A DNA stretch of 64,000 bases from Chlorobium sp. N1 (GTDB lineage Bacteria; Bacteroidota; Chlorobiia; Chlorobiales; Chlorobiaceae), in the NCBI RefSeq assembly GCF_004332115.1, contig NZ_SJPA01000002.1, positions 124,001 through 188,000 of the forward strand, read 5' to 3'. The notes beneath the pieces are model-generated. The model saw only the letters and a program-made list of their open reading frames with translations. It ran no database searches and was not told the DNA's origin. This document shows positions 27,348 to 35,680 of this stretch, piece after piece. The translations under genes were made by a program, and so were the position numbers. The stretch's first letter is position 1; every line of letters begins with the position of its first letter.

Positions 27348-30300
27348 ATGGAACACGCACACGAGGACCTCAGAAGGGAGAACGAACGGCTGCGCCGTGA
27401 GCTCGAGCAGCTGCAAGAGAACGCATGCTGCAACGGAGACGCCTGCCGGTCGCTCGAAATGGCCGTCGAGGCCAGCCGGTCCGGCACCTGGGACTGGAAC
27501 GTCGCCACGGGGGAACTGAGGGTCGACAGCCGCTGGGCGGAAATGCTCGGCTACACGCTCGAAGAGCTCGAACCGGTCACGCTCGACACCTTCCGCCTGC
27601 GCTGCCATCCCGACGACCTCGAACACTCCGACATGCTCGCCAGGGAACACTTCGAGCACAACACGCCCTTCTACGAACTCGAGCTGCGCATGCGCCACAA
27701 GGAAGGCCGGTGGGTATGGGTCGTGGCGCGCGGCAAGGTGTTCGAACGCGATGCGAGCGGCAATCCGGTGCGCATGGTCGGCTCCCACCACGACATCAGC
27801 GAGCGGAAGGACGCCGAGGCCACCCTCACGCGCAGCCTCGCCTTCGAGCGGCTCATCACCTCGCTCTCGAACCGCTTCATCAGCCTCGGCTACGAGGAGA
27901 TCGACGGCATGGTGATGAACACCCTGCACCTCATCGGAGAGTTCGTCGGCGCCGACCGCAGCTACATCTTCCAGTTCAGCGACGACCTCAAGCTCATGGA
28001 CAACACCCATGAGTGGTGCGCCGAGGGAACGGACCCGCAGATCGACGCCCTCAAGGGGTTGCCGACCGACATCTTCCCCTGGTGGATGGAGCGCATCAAC
28101 CGGAACGAATCCATCCTCCTTCCCCGCATCGACGAGCTCCCGCCGGAGGCCTCGGCGGAACGGGACATCCTCGAAGAACAGGACATCAAGTCGCTCATCG
28201 TCATCCCGCTGGCATCGGGCACGATCCCGTTCGGCTACATCGGCTTCGACGCCGTCCACAAGGAGATGGAGTGGAAGGCGGACACCGTCTCCATCCTGAA
28301 GTTCGCCGGCGGCATCATCGCCAACGCCCTGCAGCGCCAGCGTGCCGAGCAGTGCATCCAGGCCGAACTGGAACTGGCGCTGACGCTCAACGCCAGCATC
28401 TCGTTCCGGGAGACCCTCGCCGCCTGCCTCCATGCCGCCATGAGGGTCTCGGGCATGGACTGCGGCGGCATCTACCTCGTCGACAAGGACGAAGAGCGGA
28501 TCAGGCTCGCCTACCATGAAGGGCTGCCGGAAACGTTCGTCAGCGAAGCCTCCAGCTACCCCTTCGACTCGGAAAACGCCCGCATCATCCGGGCGGGCCG
28601 ACCGATCTACGACAACTTCGGCAGGCTCCTGAAAAGCGAAAACCGAGCGGTCGAAACAGAAAACCTCCAGGCCATCGCCATCATCCCCATCCTCCACAAA
28701 AACGAGGTGATCGGCAACCTCAACGTGGCTTCGCACACACTCGGCCAGGTGCCCGAGTTCTCGCGCAAGGCGCTCGAGACCGTCACCGCACACATCGGCG
28801 CTGCCATCATGCAGGCCCGGCACGAAGAGGAGATCGCCGCGACGAAGACCAACTTCGAGCTCCTCTTCGACACCATTGAAGACTTCCTCTTCATCGTCGA
28901 TATGGAGGGCATGGTCATCCACACCAACGAAACCGTCCGCCGCCGGCTCGGCTACTCCGGCCCGGAGCTCGAGGGCCGCCATGTCCTCTTCTTCCACCCC
29001 GAGAAGCAGAGGGCGACGGCGGAGGCCAACATCAAAGCGATGCTCGAGGGAACCGGGGACGCCTGCCTCGTTCCGCTCGAGGCCAAAAACGGCGAGCTCA
29101 TCCCGGTGGAGACCCGGGTGACGCCCGGCACCTGGAACAACCGCCCCGTGCTCTTCGGCACCAGCCGCGACGTGACCGAACGGATGAAGGCCGAAAGGAT
29201 CCTGATGGAGAGCGAACGGCGGTTCCGTGAGCTGACGGAGTTCCTGCCGCTGCCGCTCTTCGAAGTCGATGCCGAAGGCATGGTGACCTACAGCAACGAA
29301 AAAGCGACGGAACTGTTCGGCTACACGAAGGAGGAGTTCGCCGACAACTTCCCCGTCGCCCGCTTCACCGTGCCCGAAGAGCGCCCCATGGCGCTTGAGA
29401 ACATGCGCCGGATGCTTGGGGGAACAAGGCCGGCCAGCAGCGCCGAATACACCGCCACGAGGAAGGACGGCAGCCGCATCCCGATGCTGCTCTACAGTTC
29501 GCCCATCATCGAAAGCGGCACGATCAGGGGCATCCGCGGCACCGCGCTCGACCTTACCGACCTGAAGAAGGCCGAGGAGGCGCTGCGCAACATCGCCATC
29601 CAGGAGCGTCTGGTCAGCGAGTTCCGGACCCTCATCGACAACATCCCCGGCGCCGTCTACCGGGTCAACCGCGAAGGCACGACCACCATCCTCTCGATGG
29701 TCGAGGAGTTCCTGCGGGACTTCAGCAAGGAGCAATTCGAGCGGGAGCTCTTCAGCGAACCCTCCATCATCCATCCCGACGACCTTGAAGCGGTCCTGCG
29801 CTCGAACCGCACCATCGGGGACTCCGCCGTTTCCGAGACCATCACCTACCGGATCGTCGCCCCCGACGGCTCGGCACGCTGGATCGAGGACCGCCGCACC
29901 CCTGCATACGCCGGCGAGGGAGAGTTCCAGGGCATCGACGGCATCCTCTTCGACATCACCGAACGGGTGCGCACCCAGGAGGACAAGCTCGAGCTCGAGT
30001 CGCGGCTGCGCAACAGCCAGCGGCTCGAAACCATCGGCACGCTTGCCGGCGGCATCGCCCACGACTTCAACAACATCCTCACGCCGGTGCTCGGATACGC
30101 CGAAATGGGCGCGCTCGACGTCCCGAAAGAGGACCGCCTGCACGACTACTTCACCGAGATCGTCCGGGCCGCCGAACGGGCCAAAACCCTCGTGGCGCAG
30201 ATCCTGACCTTCAGCCGGGCCCAGGAAAGCGAGCCGCAGGCCGTCAACGTGCAGTCGATCGTCACCGAAGCCCTCAAGCTTCTCCGCCCCTCCATTCCGG

Positions 30301-31157
30301 CAACCATCACCATCAAGCGCCACCTCGACGAGGCATGCGGCAACGTCCTGGCGGACCCCTCGCAGATCCACCAGGTCATCGTCAACCTCTGCACCAACGC
30401 CTTCCAGGCGATGGAGGAGTCGGGAGGGGTCCTCTCGCTCGAGCTCACCCGGATCGAAGCCGGAAGCGGAGCGCTGAAGATGTTCCCCCACCTGGAGGAG
30501 TCCGACTGTCTCCACCTCTCCATCGCCGACACCGGACCGGGCATGGACAAGGCCACGATGGAACGCATCTTCGAGCCGTTCTTCACGACCAAATCCGTCA
30601 ACAGGGGCACCGGGCTCGGCCTCTCGGTCGTCCACGGCATCATCACCAGCTACAACGGAGAGATCAGCGTCGAGAGCGTGCCGGCAAAAGGCTCCACGTT
30701 CCACGTCTACCTGCCCCTCATCAACGAGGAGATCCCCGAAAAGCCCAAGGAGATCATGCTGCCGAAAGGGGTCGGCCACATCCTCTTCGTCGACGACGAG
30801 GCGGCGACCAACCAGCTGATGCAGGAGCTGATCCCGAAACTGGGCTTCAGCATCTCCTGCTTCCGCTCGCCCCTCGAAGCCCTCGAGGCATACCGGTGCG
30901 GCCCCGGAGGGTTCGACATCCTCATCACCGACCTCACCATGCCGGAGATGACCGGCATCGAGCTGGCGCGCAGCATCCATGCCCTCACCCCCGCCTTCCC
31001 GGTCATCCTCATGACCGGCTACGGAAAGGACATCGAGCTCACCACGCCGATCAGCCACTACGGCATCACGAAGTTCCTGAAGAAACCGGTTCCGCAGAGC
31101 GAACTGGCCGCAGCAATCAACGAAGTCATCTCAGCCACCAAGCCCCCGCCAGCATGA
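27348..31157 (+). CDS. Hybrid sensor histidine kinase, PAS-GAF-GAF-PAS-PAS-PAS-HK-REC
   Basis: 1269 aa, no membrane segment or signal, so a cytoplasmic sensor. Approximate order: coiled coil 5-27, PAS 35-150, GAF 170-325, GAF 350-495, PAS 505-625, PAS 635-750, PAS 765-885, HisKA with GGIAHDFNN (phospho-acceptor His905), HATPase with NLCTNAFQAM, DTGPGMD and GTGLGLSVVHG, then a receiver domain with VDDEAA and phospho-acceptor Asp1195 in LITDLTMPE. GAF domains may bind cyclic nucleotides, bilin or other cofactors; no conserved chromophore Cys was identified. ATGA overlap with the next receiver gene marks the partner. Confidence 0.9.
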   Translation: MEHAHEDLRRENERLRRELEQLQENACCNGDACRSLEMAVEASRSGTWDWNVATGELRVDSRWAEMLGYTLEELEPVTLDTFRLRCHPDDLEHSDMLAREHFEHNTPFYELELRMRHKEGRWVWVVARGKVFERDASGNPVRMVGSHHDISERKDAEATLTRSLAFERLITSLSNRFISLGYEEIDGMVMNTLHLIGEFVGADRSYIFQFSDDLKLMDNTHEWCAEGTDPQIDALKGLPTDIFPWWMERINRNESILLPRIDELPPEASAERDILEEQDIKSLIVIPLASGTIPFGYIGFDAVHKEMEWKADTVSILKFAGGIIANALQRQRAEQCIQAELELALTLNASISFRETLAACLHAAMRVSGMDCGGIYLVDKDEERIRLAYHEGLPETFVSEASSYPFDSENARIIRAGRPIYDNFGRLLKSENRAVETENLQAIAIIPILHKNEVIGNLNVASHTLGQVPEFSRKALETVTAHIGAAIMQARHEEEIAATKTNFELLFDTIEDFLFIVDMEGMVIHTNETVRRRLGYSGPELEGRHVLFFHPEKQRATAEANIKAMLEGTGDACLVPLEAKNGELIPVETRVTPGTWNNRPVLFGTSRDVTERMKAERILMESERRFRELTEFLPLPLFEVDAEGMVTYSNEKATELFGYTKEEFADNFPVARFTVPEERPMALENMRRMLGGTRPASSAEYTATRKDGSRIPMLLYSSPIIESGTIRGIRGTALDLTDLKKAEEALRNIAIQERLVSEFRTLIDNIPGAVYRVNREGTTTILSMVEEFLRDFSKEQFERELFSEPSIIHPDDLEAVLRSNRTIGDSAVSETITYRIVAPDGSARWIEDRRTPAYAGEGEFQGIDGILFDITERVRTQEDKLELESRLRNSQRLETIGTLAGGIAHDFNNILTPVLGYAEMGALDVPKEDRLHDYFTEIVRAAERAKTLVAQILTFSRAQESEPQAVNVQSIVTEALKLLRPSIPATITIKRHLDEACGNVLADPSQIHQVIVNLCTNAFQAMEESGGVLSLELTRIEAGSGALKMFPHLEESDCLHLSIADTGPGMDKATMERIFEPFFTTKSVNRGTGLGLSVVHGIITSYNGEISVESVPAKGSTFHVYLPLINEEIPEKPKEIMLPKGVGHILFVDDEAATNQLMQELIPKLGFSISCFRSPLEALEAYRCGPGGFDILITDLTMPEMTGIELARSIHALTPAFPVILMTGYGKDIELTTPISHYGITKFLKKPVPQSELAAAINEVISATKPPPA

Positions 31158-31516
31158 ACATCCTCATCATCGACGACGATGCCGCCGTCAGAAAATTCAT
31201 CTCGATGACCCTCACGCGAGAGAATCATACGGTCCATGAAGCCGACAACGGCAGGACCGGCCTGCAGGCACTTGCCGAGCATCCGGAGATCGAGCTCATG
31301 ATCACCGACCTCATCATGCCGGAAAAAGAGGGCATAGAGACGATCATGGAGGCACGCAAGAGCTACCCGGCCCTGAAGATCGTCGCCATCTCGGGAGGAG
31401 GAAAGGTCGGACCGGAAAACTACCTGGTCCTTGCCGACGCCCTCGGCGCCAACGTCACGCTCAAAAAGCCCTTCAGCGCCCAGGAACTGCTCCTGAGCCT
31501 GAAGTTCATGGACTAG
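31154..31516 (+). CDS. Single-domain response regulator
   Basis: 120 aa, one receiver domain and nothing else, like CheY. The acidic pocket is IDDDAA, phospho-acceptor Asp52 is in MITDLIMPE, the Thr/Ser switch is AISGGG and the conserved Lys is in LKKPFSAQEL. The start overlaps the kinase stop by four bases (ATGA), so the two are made together. There is no output domain here or in the kinase, so the signal must leave by protein contact or phosphotransfer to an unseen partner. csmE follows 114 bases on with its own predicted promoter. Confidence 0.93.
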   Translation: MNILIIDDDAAVRKFISMTLTRENHTVHEADNGRTGLQALAEHPEIELMITDLIMPEKEGIETIMEARKSYPALKIVAISGGGKVGPENYLVLADALGANVTLKKPFSAQELLLSLKFMD

Positions 31517-31533
31517 GGGGCGGGTGGGGCCGT

Positions 31534-31562
31534 TTGGCGGTTGCCGGCATTTTTTCGATATT
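31534..31562 (+). promoter_or_regulatory. Predicted promoter of csmE
   Basis: TTGGCG and GATATT are spaced by 17 bases just past the response-regulator stop, about 68 bases before the csmE ATG. Weak match, predicted only. Confidence 0.35.
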
Positions 31563-31630
31563 GACTCTAAAGGCGAGCCTCGTCCCGGGCTTGCCGCACC
31601 ATAAACCAATCCAGAAGGAAACCCGCAGAG

Positions 31631-31879
31631 ATGAACGTAAACGGAGCATTCGTACAGGGAGCTGAAGCCTACGGAAGGTTTCTCGAAGTGTTCATCGACG
31701 GTCACTGGTGGGTCGTCGGCGACGCCCTCGAGAACATCGGCAAGACCACCAAGCGGCTCGGCGCCAACGCCTACCCGCACCTTTACGGCGGCAGCGGAGC
31801 GGGCCTGAGGGGTTCATCCCCCGATGCGTCGGGCTACGCGCGCCCCGACAAGGACGTCGTGAGCCGCTTCAACGACTGA
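31631..31879 (+). CDS. csmE: Chlorosome envelope protein E (CsmA family)
   Basis: 82 aa. CsmA-like baseplate/envelope family: GAEAYGRFLEVFIDGHWWVV contains the conserved HW pair, with the His that binds bacteriochlorophyll a in CsmA. GANAYPHLYGG and LRGSSPDASGYARP form the C-terminal segment that is processed off in CsmA but kept to a variable extent in CsmE. The extra Trp and the N terminus MNVNGAFVQ match CsmE rather than CsmA. GGAAACC precedes the ATG weakly. A strong hairpin with a T run on the opposite strand follows 34 bases downstream. Confidence 0.93.
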   Translation: MNVNGAFVQGAEAYGRFLEVFIDGHWWVVGDALENIGKTTKRLGANAYPHLYGGSGAGLRGSSPDASGYARPDKDVVSRFND

Positions 31880-31913
31880 AGCCAGACCCCGGCCCCGGAG
31901 GCCGAACGGGCGC

Positions 31914-31952
31914 AAAAAAAAACGGGACCCCAGAGAGGTCCCGTTGCTGTTT
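31914..31952. terminator. Bidirectional terminator between csmE and the NAD(P)-binding protein gene
   Basis: ACGGGACC and GGTCCCGT pair around CCAGAGA. On the minus strand a run of nine or ten T follows, and on the plus strand a weaker TTGCTGTTTT. It serves both converging genes. Confidence 0.85.
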
Positions 31953-31972
31953 TCAGGCGGGCCCGACGCTCT

Positions 31973-32674
31973 TCACGACAGCCCGTCGTAGCAGTAGGCG
32001 AGGCTCTCCTGCGGCTCCTCCTCCTCCTTCAGGCTCACCACCTCGAAGGTGCGGTTGCGGGCTTTCGGGTTCCAGAGCGAGAGCACGAGGAGCTCGGCGA
32101 CGTCCGAACGGCAGGTCCAGCCCGACCACATATGATCTCCCTGTCCGACCACCAGCCGGTGCCGGAGCGGCTCACCCTCCTTCAGCCCGCCGGGGCGGAC
32201 GATGGTGTAGCTGCGCCCATCGCGGGAGAAGAGCGCGCGCAGGTGCTCCTCTGCGGCAAACTTCATCGAGAGCACGCCGCCGAAGAGGTTGAGCGGGTGG
32301 TACCAGCGGGTGACGGCCAGTGAGCTGACGAGCCCGAAATGCCGCACGCCGGCCGCCGCCGCGGCGTCGGCGAGCCGGATGACGCCGTCGCGGTCCACTT
32401 CAGAAGGCGAGGAGTCGCCGAAGAGCGCGCTGGAACCGACGGCGCAGATCACCGCCCCGCAGCCCCCGGCCGCCTTCTCGAGGGAGCGGCGGTCCTGCAG
32501 CGATCCCACCGCGATCTCCACCCCCTCCCCGAAATCCCCGGCCCGTTCGCGGGAGCGCACGAGCGCCCTGACCGGCACGCCGTAATGGCGAAGTCGGCTG
32601 ACCACCCACTTTCCGGTGCGTCCGCTCGCGCCTGCCACGAGCACCACATCCCTGTACTGACTGCTTCCTTCCAT
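31973..32674 (-). CDS. Atypical SDR, NAD(P)H-binding protein
   Basis: 233 aa. Rossmann start VVLVAGASGRTGKWVVSRL at residues 10-28, ALVRSRERAGDF as the second strand, and VICAVGSSALFGDSSPSEVD. The catalytic YxxxK of classical SDRs is not visible, which places it with the atypical SDR group (SDR_a5, Ycf39/HCF173-like) that contains assembly factors as well as reductases. YTIVRPGGLKEGEP is the typical substrate-side motif of that group. Monocistronic, ending against the csmE terminator. Ycf39-like proteins deliver chlorophyll to photosystem proteins in other phototrophs; here that is only a suggestion. Confidence 0.8.
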   Translation of the reverse strand: MEGSSQYRDVVLVAGASGRTGKWVVSRLRHYGVPVRALVRSRERAGDFGEGVEIAVGSLQDRRSLEKAAGGCGAVICAVGSSALFGDSSPSEVDRDGVIRLADAAAAAGVRHFGLVSSLAVTRWYHPLNLFGGVLSMKFAAEEHLRALFSRDGRSYTIVRPGGLKEGEPLRHRLVVGQGDHMWSGWTCRSDVAELLVLSLWNPKARNRTFEVVSLKEEEEPQESLAYCYDGLS

Positions 32675-32806
32675 TGTGTTTCCTGCGTTTTGGGGTTACC
32701 TACCGGATACCCTACCCTGAACCCTGAACGTGCCGGCAAAAGTTTCTCCCGACGCCGGGAATTCATTACTTTTCCTTCATACCCCCACCAACGAGACCCG
32801 TCCGCC

Positions 32807-34150
32807 ATGAAGCACCGACCGACCGGAGCAGCAATCGCCCTCCTCCTCTTCATCCTCATCGCCCCCTCCGGCGCCCGCGCCTTCGACCGGGAGGCGCTCG
32901 CAACCCTCCGCGGCGGCACGGCCGGCTGGAACGCCATGCGCACCCGGGACGGCGGCACGCCCGTCGACCTCTACAAGGCCGACCTGGAGGATGCCGATCT
33001 CAAGGGGGCGGATCTGCGGCGCACGGTCCTCGTCCGTTCGGAACTCGGCGGTGCGAACCTGAACGGGGCCGACCTGCGCGAGGCGAACCTCCAGATGGCC
33101 TTCATCGGCAAGGCCGACCTGAAGGGAGCGGACCTCAGCCGCGCCTGGCTCGTGAAAGCCAACCTGAAAAGCTCGTTCATGAACGGGGCCCGGTTCAGGG
33201 AGGCCAACCTCGCCGGCGCGAACCTGCGCTGGACGTCGCTCCGACAGGCCGACCTGTCGGGCGCCAACCTCCAGAACACGGTGCTCTTCGAAGCGAACCT
33301 CTCGGGCGCTGACCTTTCGGGGGCGAACCTCGGGGGGGCGACCTTCCTGCCGAACGCCAACCTCGACGGCGCCACCTTCACCGCATCGACCATCCTCCCC
33401 TCCGGCCAGAACGCGGATGCGGGCTGGTGCACGCGCCACCGCGCACGGTTCCTGAAAGGGGCTCCGCCGAGCACCCGCTCCTGGCCGGAAAAGCCCGCGG
33501 TCGAGCATGTCGCGCCTGCGGTCCCGAAACCCGGAGCGGCGACGAAGGGGGGCGGTATGCCGGCCGTCGCGGCGGCACAGCAGCAGGAGGTGCTCTTCGA
33601 AGACGTCGAGGCATGGAACCGGATGCGCCGACAGCACCCGGAAATGAAGGTGGAGCTGAAGAAGGAGAAGCTCGAGAGCAGTTCGCTCGAAGGCGCCGAT
33701 TTGCGGGAGGCCGACATGGCGGAGAGCAGCCTCAGCGGAACGACGCTCGACAACGCCGACATGCGCAATGCGAACCTCAGGGGCGCAGAGCTCAGGAAAG
33801 CGGACATGAAGGGCGCACGGCTCCAGGGAGCGAACCTCGAGGGCGCCAACCTCGACCGGGCGTTCCTGAAGGATGCCGATCTTTCGGGGGCGAGCCTCAG
33901 GGGAACCATGCTCTACGGCGCCACGCTCGCCGGCACGGACCTCGCAGGGGCGGACCTCACGGGAGCGTCGCTTTTCGACGCCGACCTCACGGGCTCGGAC
34001 CTCAGGGGCGCCAACCTCGAGGGGGCCAATGTCATGGACGCGGACTTCACCGATGCCCTGGTATCAGAAACGACCATCCTCCCGTCTGGCCGGAAGGCGA
34101 CGAGGGGCTGGGCCTCCATGAACCGCGCGCGTTTCACCACGAACAAATAA
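32807..34150 (+). CDS. Internally duplicated pentapeptide-repeat protein, exported
   Basis: 447 aa. Signal peptide at residues 1-25 (ending near SGARAFD). Two pentapeptide-repeat blocks follow, each framed the same way. Block 1 opens WNAMRTRDGGTPVDLYKADL and closes TILPSGQNADAGWCTRHRARF. Block 2 opens WNRMRRQHPEMKVELKKEKL and closes TILPSGRKATRGWASMNRARF. Between frames run A(D/N)LxG repeats (ADLKGADL, ANLEGANL) that fold as a right-handed quadrilateral beta-helix. A Pro/Ala-rich linker joins the halves. ATG at 32807. Function unknown; probably periplasmic or surface. Confidence 0.85.
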   Translation: MKHRPTGAAIALLLFILIAPSGARAFDREALATLRGGTAGWNAMRTRDGGTPVDLYKADLEDADLKGADLRRTVLVRSELGGANLNGADLREANLQMAFIGKADLKGADLSRAWLVKANLKSSFMNGARFREANLAGANLRWTSLRQADLSGANLQNTVLFEANLSGADLSGANLGGATFLPNANLDGATFTASTILPSGQNADAGWCTRHRARFLKGAPPSTRSWPEKPAVEHVAPAVPKPGAATKGGGMPAVAAAQQQEVLFEDVEAWNRMRRQHPEMKVELKKEKLESSSLEGADLREADMAESSLSGTTLDNADMRNANLRGAELRKADMKGARLQGANLEGANLDRAFLKDADLSGASLRGTMLYGATLAGTDLAGADLTGASLFDADLTGSDLRGANLEGANVMDADFTDALVSETTILPSGRKATRGWASMNRARFTTNK

Positions 34151-34168
34151 CCAGCCGGAGGAAGCCGC

Positions 34169-34402
34169 ATGGCAAACATCCTGGTCGCAAGCTACTACAG
34201 CAGGTGGGATATCAAGAACCATACGGGGCGCATCGCCCTGTACGACTCGAGCAGCCAGCTGATCGAAAACCACGCGTTCAGCGATCCCGGAGAGTTCCAG
34301 GTCGTCGTCAGCATGCTGCGCAATGAAAAGCCGCTGTGGTATGAAACCGAAGCGCATCACCTCCGGGCCGGGCACGAACCGGCGGGCGAGGCCGAGGACT
34401 GA
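34169..34402 (+). CDS. Small hypothetical protein
   Basis: 77 aa, family not recognised. It opens ANILVASYYSRWDIKNHTGR, with beta-strand character (RIALYDSSSQLIENHAF), and ends in an acidic tail PAGEAED. No signal, no membrane segment and no Cys. ATG at 34169 follows the pentapeptide gene by 18 bases, so the two are probably co-transcribed. An AGCCGGAGGA stretch lies within 16 bases upstream as ribosome binding site. Confidence 0.6.
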   Translation: MANILVASYYSRWDIKNHTGRIALYDSSSQLIENHAFSDPGEFQVVVSMLRNEKPLWYETEAHHLRAGHEPAGEAED

Positions 34403-34409
34403 GGTCCCC

Positions 34410-34703
34410 TTACTTCATGTCCTCGAGCACGGGGAAGCGCTTCCGGTGCATGAGATGGTCGATGAGGCCCGTTTTCGAGATGTTCGGGTCGTCGGCCTTG
34501 AGATGGTGGGTCTTGCCGGTGCGGGTGACCACATCGACGGTGCCGTCCTCGTTGATTGCAGTGACGGTCCAGAACTTGTCGACCACGTAATGGTACTCCT
34601 CCCCCCGGGCGAGCGGATAGACCTGGCGCGCCCGGGGACCGGGGCTGAATGAGCTTTTCGGCTTGTGGTAGACAATGGTGTCACCAACCCTGAGACGGAT
34701 CAT
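34410..34703 (-). CDS. Conserved small protein, SH3/KOW-like
   Basis: 97 aa, basic. The beta-rich N terminus MIRLRVGDTIVYHKPKS is followed by PGPRARQVYPLARGEEYHYVVDKFWTVTAINEDGTVDVVTRTG. The order resembles small conserved proteins of other bacteria without assigned function and looks like a KOW/SH3 barrel. It ends LIDHLMHRKRFPVLEDMK. It converges on the preceding small gene with a 7-base gap. Function unknown; nucleic-acid contact is possible because of the basic barrel. Confidence 0.65.
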   Translation of the reverse strand: MIRLRVGDTIVYHKPKSSFSPGPRARQVYPLARGEEYHYVVDKFWTVTAINEDGTVDVVTRTGKTHHLKADDPNISKTGLIDHLMHRKRFPVLEDMK

Positions 34704-34875
34704 CTCGACCTCCTTTCCGGCATCTTCGGCCGGAAGTTTGATACATATTGTGTTGAATAAACCAGTATGTTAACAAAAATCGGATCCACAACAAAACACT
34801 CCTTTTTCCCGAATCGGGAACCGTACGCCCCGGACGGGCGGGAAACGCGGCGTGAAAAGAGAAAACGGTAGGCGC

Positions 34876-35550
34876 TCAGCTGCTCTTGCGCAGGATCATC
34901 GCGTACTCCTGCATGTCCGACATCGGGCGGTTCTTCACGTAGAGGCTCCACTCCACATCCATGTACTCTCCTCCACCGGTCAGGAACTTGGAGTTGAAGT
35001 TGAGGATCCCCTCCTCCGGGCGCTCTTCGTGCAGCGCGCTTTCGACGCCGGGATAGTCCTCCGGATGGATGAGGCTGTCGAGACGGGCTTCGTAGAGCGC
35101 GTTTTTCTCGTATGCCAGGAAACGCTCGATCGAACCGGTCAATTCCACGATGCGCGCAGAGTGGTCAAGCACCGCATAGGCCTCGATCACCGGCGTATAG
35201 GCCCCGCCGTAGCGGCCCATGTGGATGCGGACCTGGCGGAGCAGCGATTCGAGGTCCATCCGGTAGCGCGAGAGCACCAGCGCGTTGCCGAGCGGGTCGG
35301 CCGACATTGCCGTGGAGTGCCCGCTGAGCAGCCATTCGATGTCCGCGCCATCCTGGCGCAGCCGGTCGAGCATCTTCTTGCCGGGCTGGCAGCGCCCCTT
35401 CAGGTAGGGGGTCATCTGCGCGGGATACTTGATGTCGGCAGCCTTGCAGAAGGCGTTGATCGAACCGTGCTTCTGGAGGATGTACTCGCGCAGGCGCTGG
35501 CTGAAACCTCGCTGCATGGAGACGTTATGAGGGGTGATGGAGGAGTTCAT
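34876..35550 (-). CDS. HTH transcriptional regulator with PAS-like sensor domain
   Basis: 224 aa. N-terminal lambda-repressor-like HTH (about residues 15-70): SINAFCKAADIKYPAQMTPYL then KGRCQPGKKMLDRLRQDGADIEWLLSG. After a linker helix comes a PAS/PAC-like region, IEAYAVLDHSARIVELTGSIE through LDSLIHPEDYPGVESALHEE. No effector is evident. ATG 35550 is used; Met12 (35517) is a second option. Its upstream region carries a CTATAT-TGG-ATATAG palindrome overlapping likely promoter boxes, suggesting autoregulation. Confidence 0.75.
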   Translation of the reverse strand: MNSSITPHNVSMQRGFSQRLREYILQKHGSINAFCKAADIKYPAQMTPYLKGRCQPGKKMLDRLRQDGADIEWLLSGHSTAMSADPLGNALVLSRYRMDLESLLRQVRIHMGRYGGAYTPVIEAYAVLDHSARIVELTGSIERFLAYEKNALYEARLDSLIHPEDYPGVESALHEERPEEGILNFNSKFLTGGGEYMDVEWSLYVKNRPMSDMQEYAMILRKSS

Positions 35551-35613
35551 GGCGTAACCCTGGTATACCTGGACTTCTGCCGGCTTGCGGACCGCGGCGG
35601 AACACTATACTGA

Positions 35614-35628
35614 CTATATCCAATATAG
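35614..35628. promoter_or_regulatory. Palindrome upstream of the HTH-PAS regulator
   Basis: CTATAT-CCA-ATATAG with perfect 6-base arms, about 64 bases upstream of the regulator start and inside an AT-rich island that has several TATA-like boxes in a GC-rich region. It is a candidate operator for the divergent or adjacent genes. Confidence 0.4.
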
Positions 35629-35640
35629 AAATAATTGCGA

Positions 35641-35660
35641 TTTTATGCACAAGAGTGCAT
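35641..35660 (-). terminator. Possible weak terminator after kup
   Basis: ATGCAC and GTGCAT pair around a four-base loop, then TAAAAT on the minus strand, 20 bases past the kup stop. Short stem and poor T run, so uncertain. Confidence 0.3.
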
Positions 35661-35680
35661 GCCGCCGGCCGGAAGCCGGG

